Source: Verrucomicrobiota bacterium (GTDB lineage: Bacteria > Verrucomicrobiota > Verrucomicrobiia > Chthoniobacterales > JAFAMB01). From it: a stretch of DNA of 5,938 bases. The translations under genes and the position numbers were made by a program. The stretch spans positions 1-5,938 of the forward strand of contig JAFAXJ010000232.1 of assembly GCA_019241095.1 (NCBI GenBank). The letters run 5' to 3'. The notes below the pieces were generated by a model, which made no database searches, was not told the DNA's origin, and was given only the letters and a program-made list of their open reading frames with translations. Below, piece after piece: positions 5,756 to 5,938 of this stretch. Position 1 is the stretch's first letter. Each line of letters begins with the position of its first letter.

Positions 5756-5767
5756 AAATAGCTTTTT
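5731..5767 (+). terminator. Probable terminator after the amidase gene
   Basis: CCCTGATCA (5731-5739) pairs with TGGTCAGGG (5745-5753), giving 9 pairs including one G-T, around a 5-nt loop. A T-run (TTTTT, 5763-5767) begins 9 nt after the stem, further than ideal for intrinsic termination. It lies 53 nt after the amidase stop and would end the transporter-amidase transcript. Confidence 0.5.
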
Positions 5768-5789
5768 CACTGCCCGGTTAGAATCTCCT

Positions 5790-5817
5790 GTCCCCGGCGG
5801 GACTGGTCGCCGGTTTT
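5790..5817 (+). terminator. Second terminator-like hairpin with an overlapping alternative fold
   Basis: CCGGCG (5794-5799) pairs with CGCCGG (5808-5813) and is followed directly by TTTT (5814-5817), a good intrinsic terminator shape. GTCCC (5790-5794) and GGGAC (5799-5803) form a competing perfect hairpin using part of the same left arm. This may simply be a tandem backup terminator, or an attenuator for the gene beyond the right edge. Confidence 0.45.
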
Positions 5818-5854
5818 CGTCCTGTCACGGCCTGAGAGCGCCTGCGTGCGACGC

Positions 5855-5938
5855 TTCATCTAGACAAGAAGCGCGTGTATAAAAGATCCTAAACCGATCA
5901 CTCCACAAACAATACTAGCGATCCAGAAGGATCTTCGT
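5855..5938 (+). promoter_or_regulatory. Possible promoter and ribosome-binding site for an off-window gene
   Basis: TTCATC (5855-5860)-17 nt-TATAAA (5878-5883) matches sigma-70 at 3 and 5 of 6 positions. AGAAGGA (5925-5931) near the right edge resembles a Shine-Dalgarno sequence, so a start codon could lie just outside. AAGATCCT (5883-5890) and AGGATCTT (5928-5935) are perfect 8-bp inverted arms, the right one covering that motif. The left arm may lie upstream of the transcription start, which weakens a masking role. Confidence 0.25.

Overview
The window looks like chromosomal DNA of a Gram-negative, probably Verrucomicrobiota-type bacterium. This placement rests on remembered resemblance of the metal transporter, FabG and lipoprotein amidase to proteins of that phylum; no search was run. 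A lipoprotein-type amidase with Ser at +2 fits an outer membrane. Most starts lack a Shine-Dalgarno sequence.

Layout. Positions 2-290 hold what looks like the 3' end of an unrecognised + strand gene, broken by one extra C near 119-121. Positions 291-594 hold no convincing gene, only two hairpins. Positions 595-819 (minus) encode a 74-residue protein with a FlgM-like C-terminal half. Just upstream of it is a sequence close to a flagellar sigma-28 promoter with the exact 11-nt spacer. Divergent from it, 984-2444 (+) encodes a complete NtrC-type sigma-54 response regulator whose DNA-binding helix resembles those of flagellar regulators such as FlbD, FleR and FlrC. The pair suggests a flagellar checkpoint locus, but no structural flagellar gene is in view.

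From 2472 to 5677 four + strand genes follow: a FabG-type 3-oxoacyl-ACP reductase, the ATPase and permease of a Mn/Zn-type ABC importer, and a zinc-dependent N-acetylmuramoyl-L-alanine amidase lipoprotein. The last three are tightly packed: the transporter genes overlap by 38 nt, and the amidase ATG abuts the permease stop codon. A candidate promoter with an overlapping inverted repeat lies in the 100-nt gap before the ATPase, so the transporter-amidase unit may be controlled separately from fabG. No substrate-binding protein gene is present.

After the amidase come two terminator-like hairpins (5731-5767 and 5790-5817), then a weak promoter-like sequence and a possible ribosome-binding site running into the right edge. 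A GC-rich 13-mer followed by a TGATCA hairpin occurs both at the 3' end of the response regulator and after the amidase, suggesting a small dispersed repeat.
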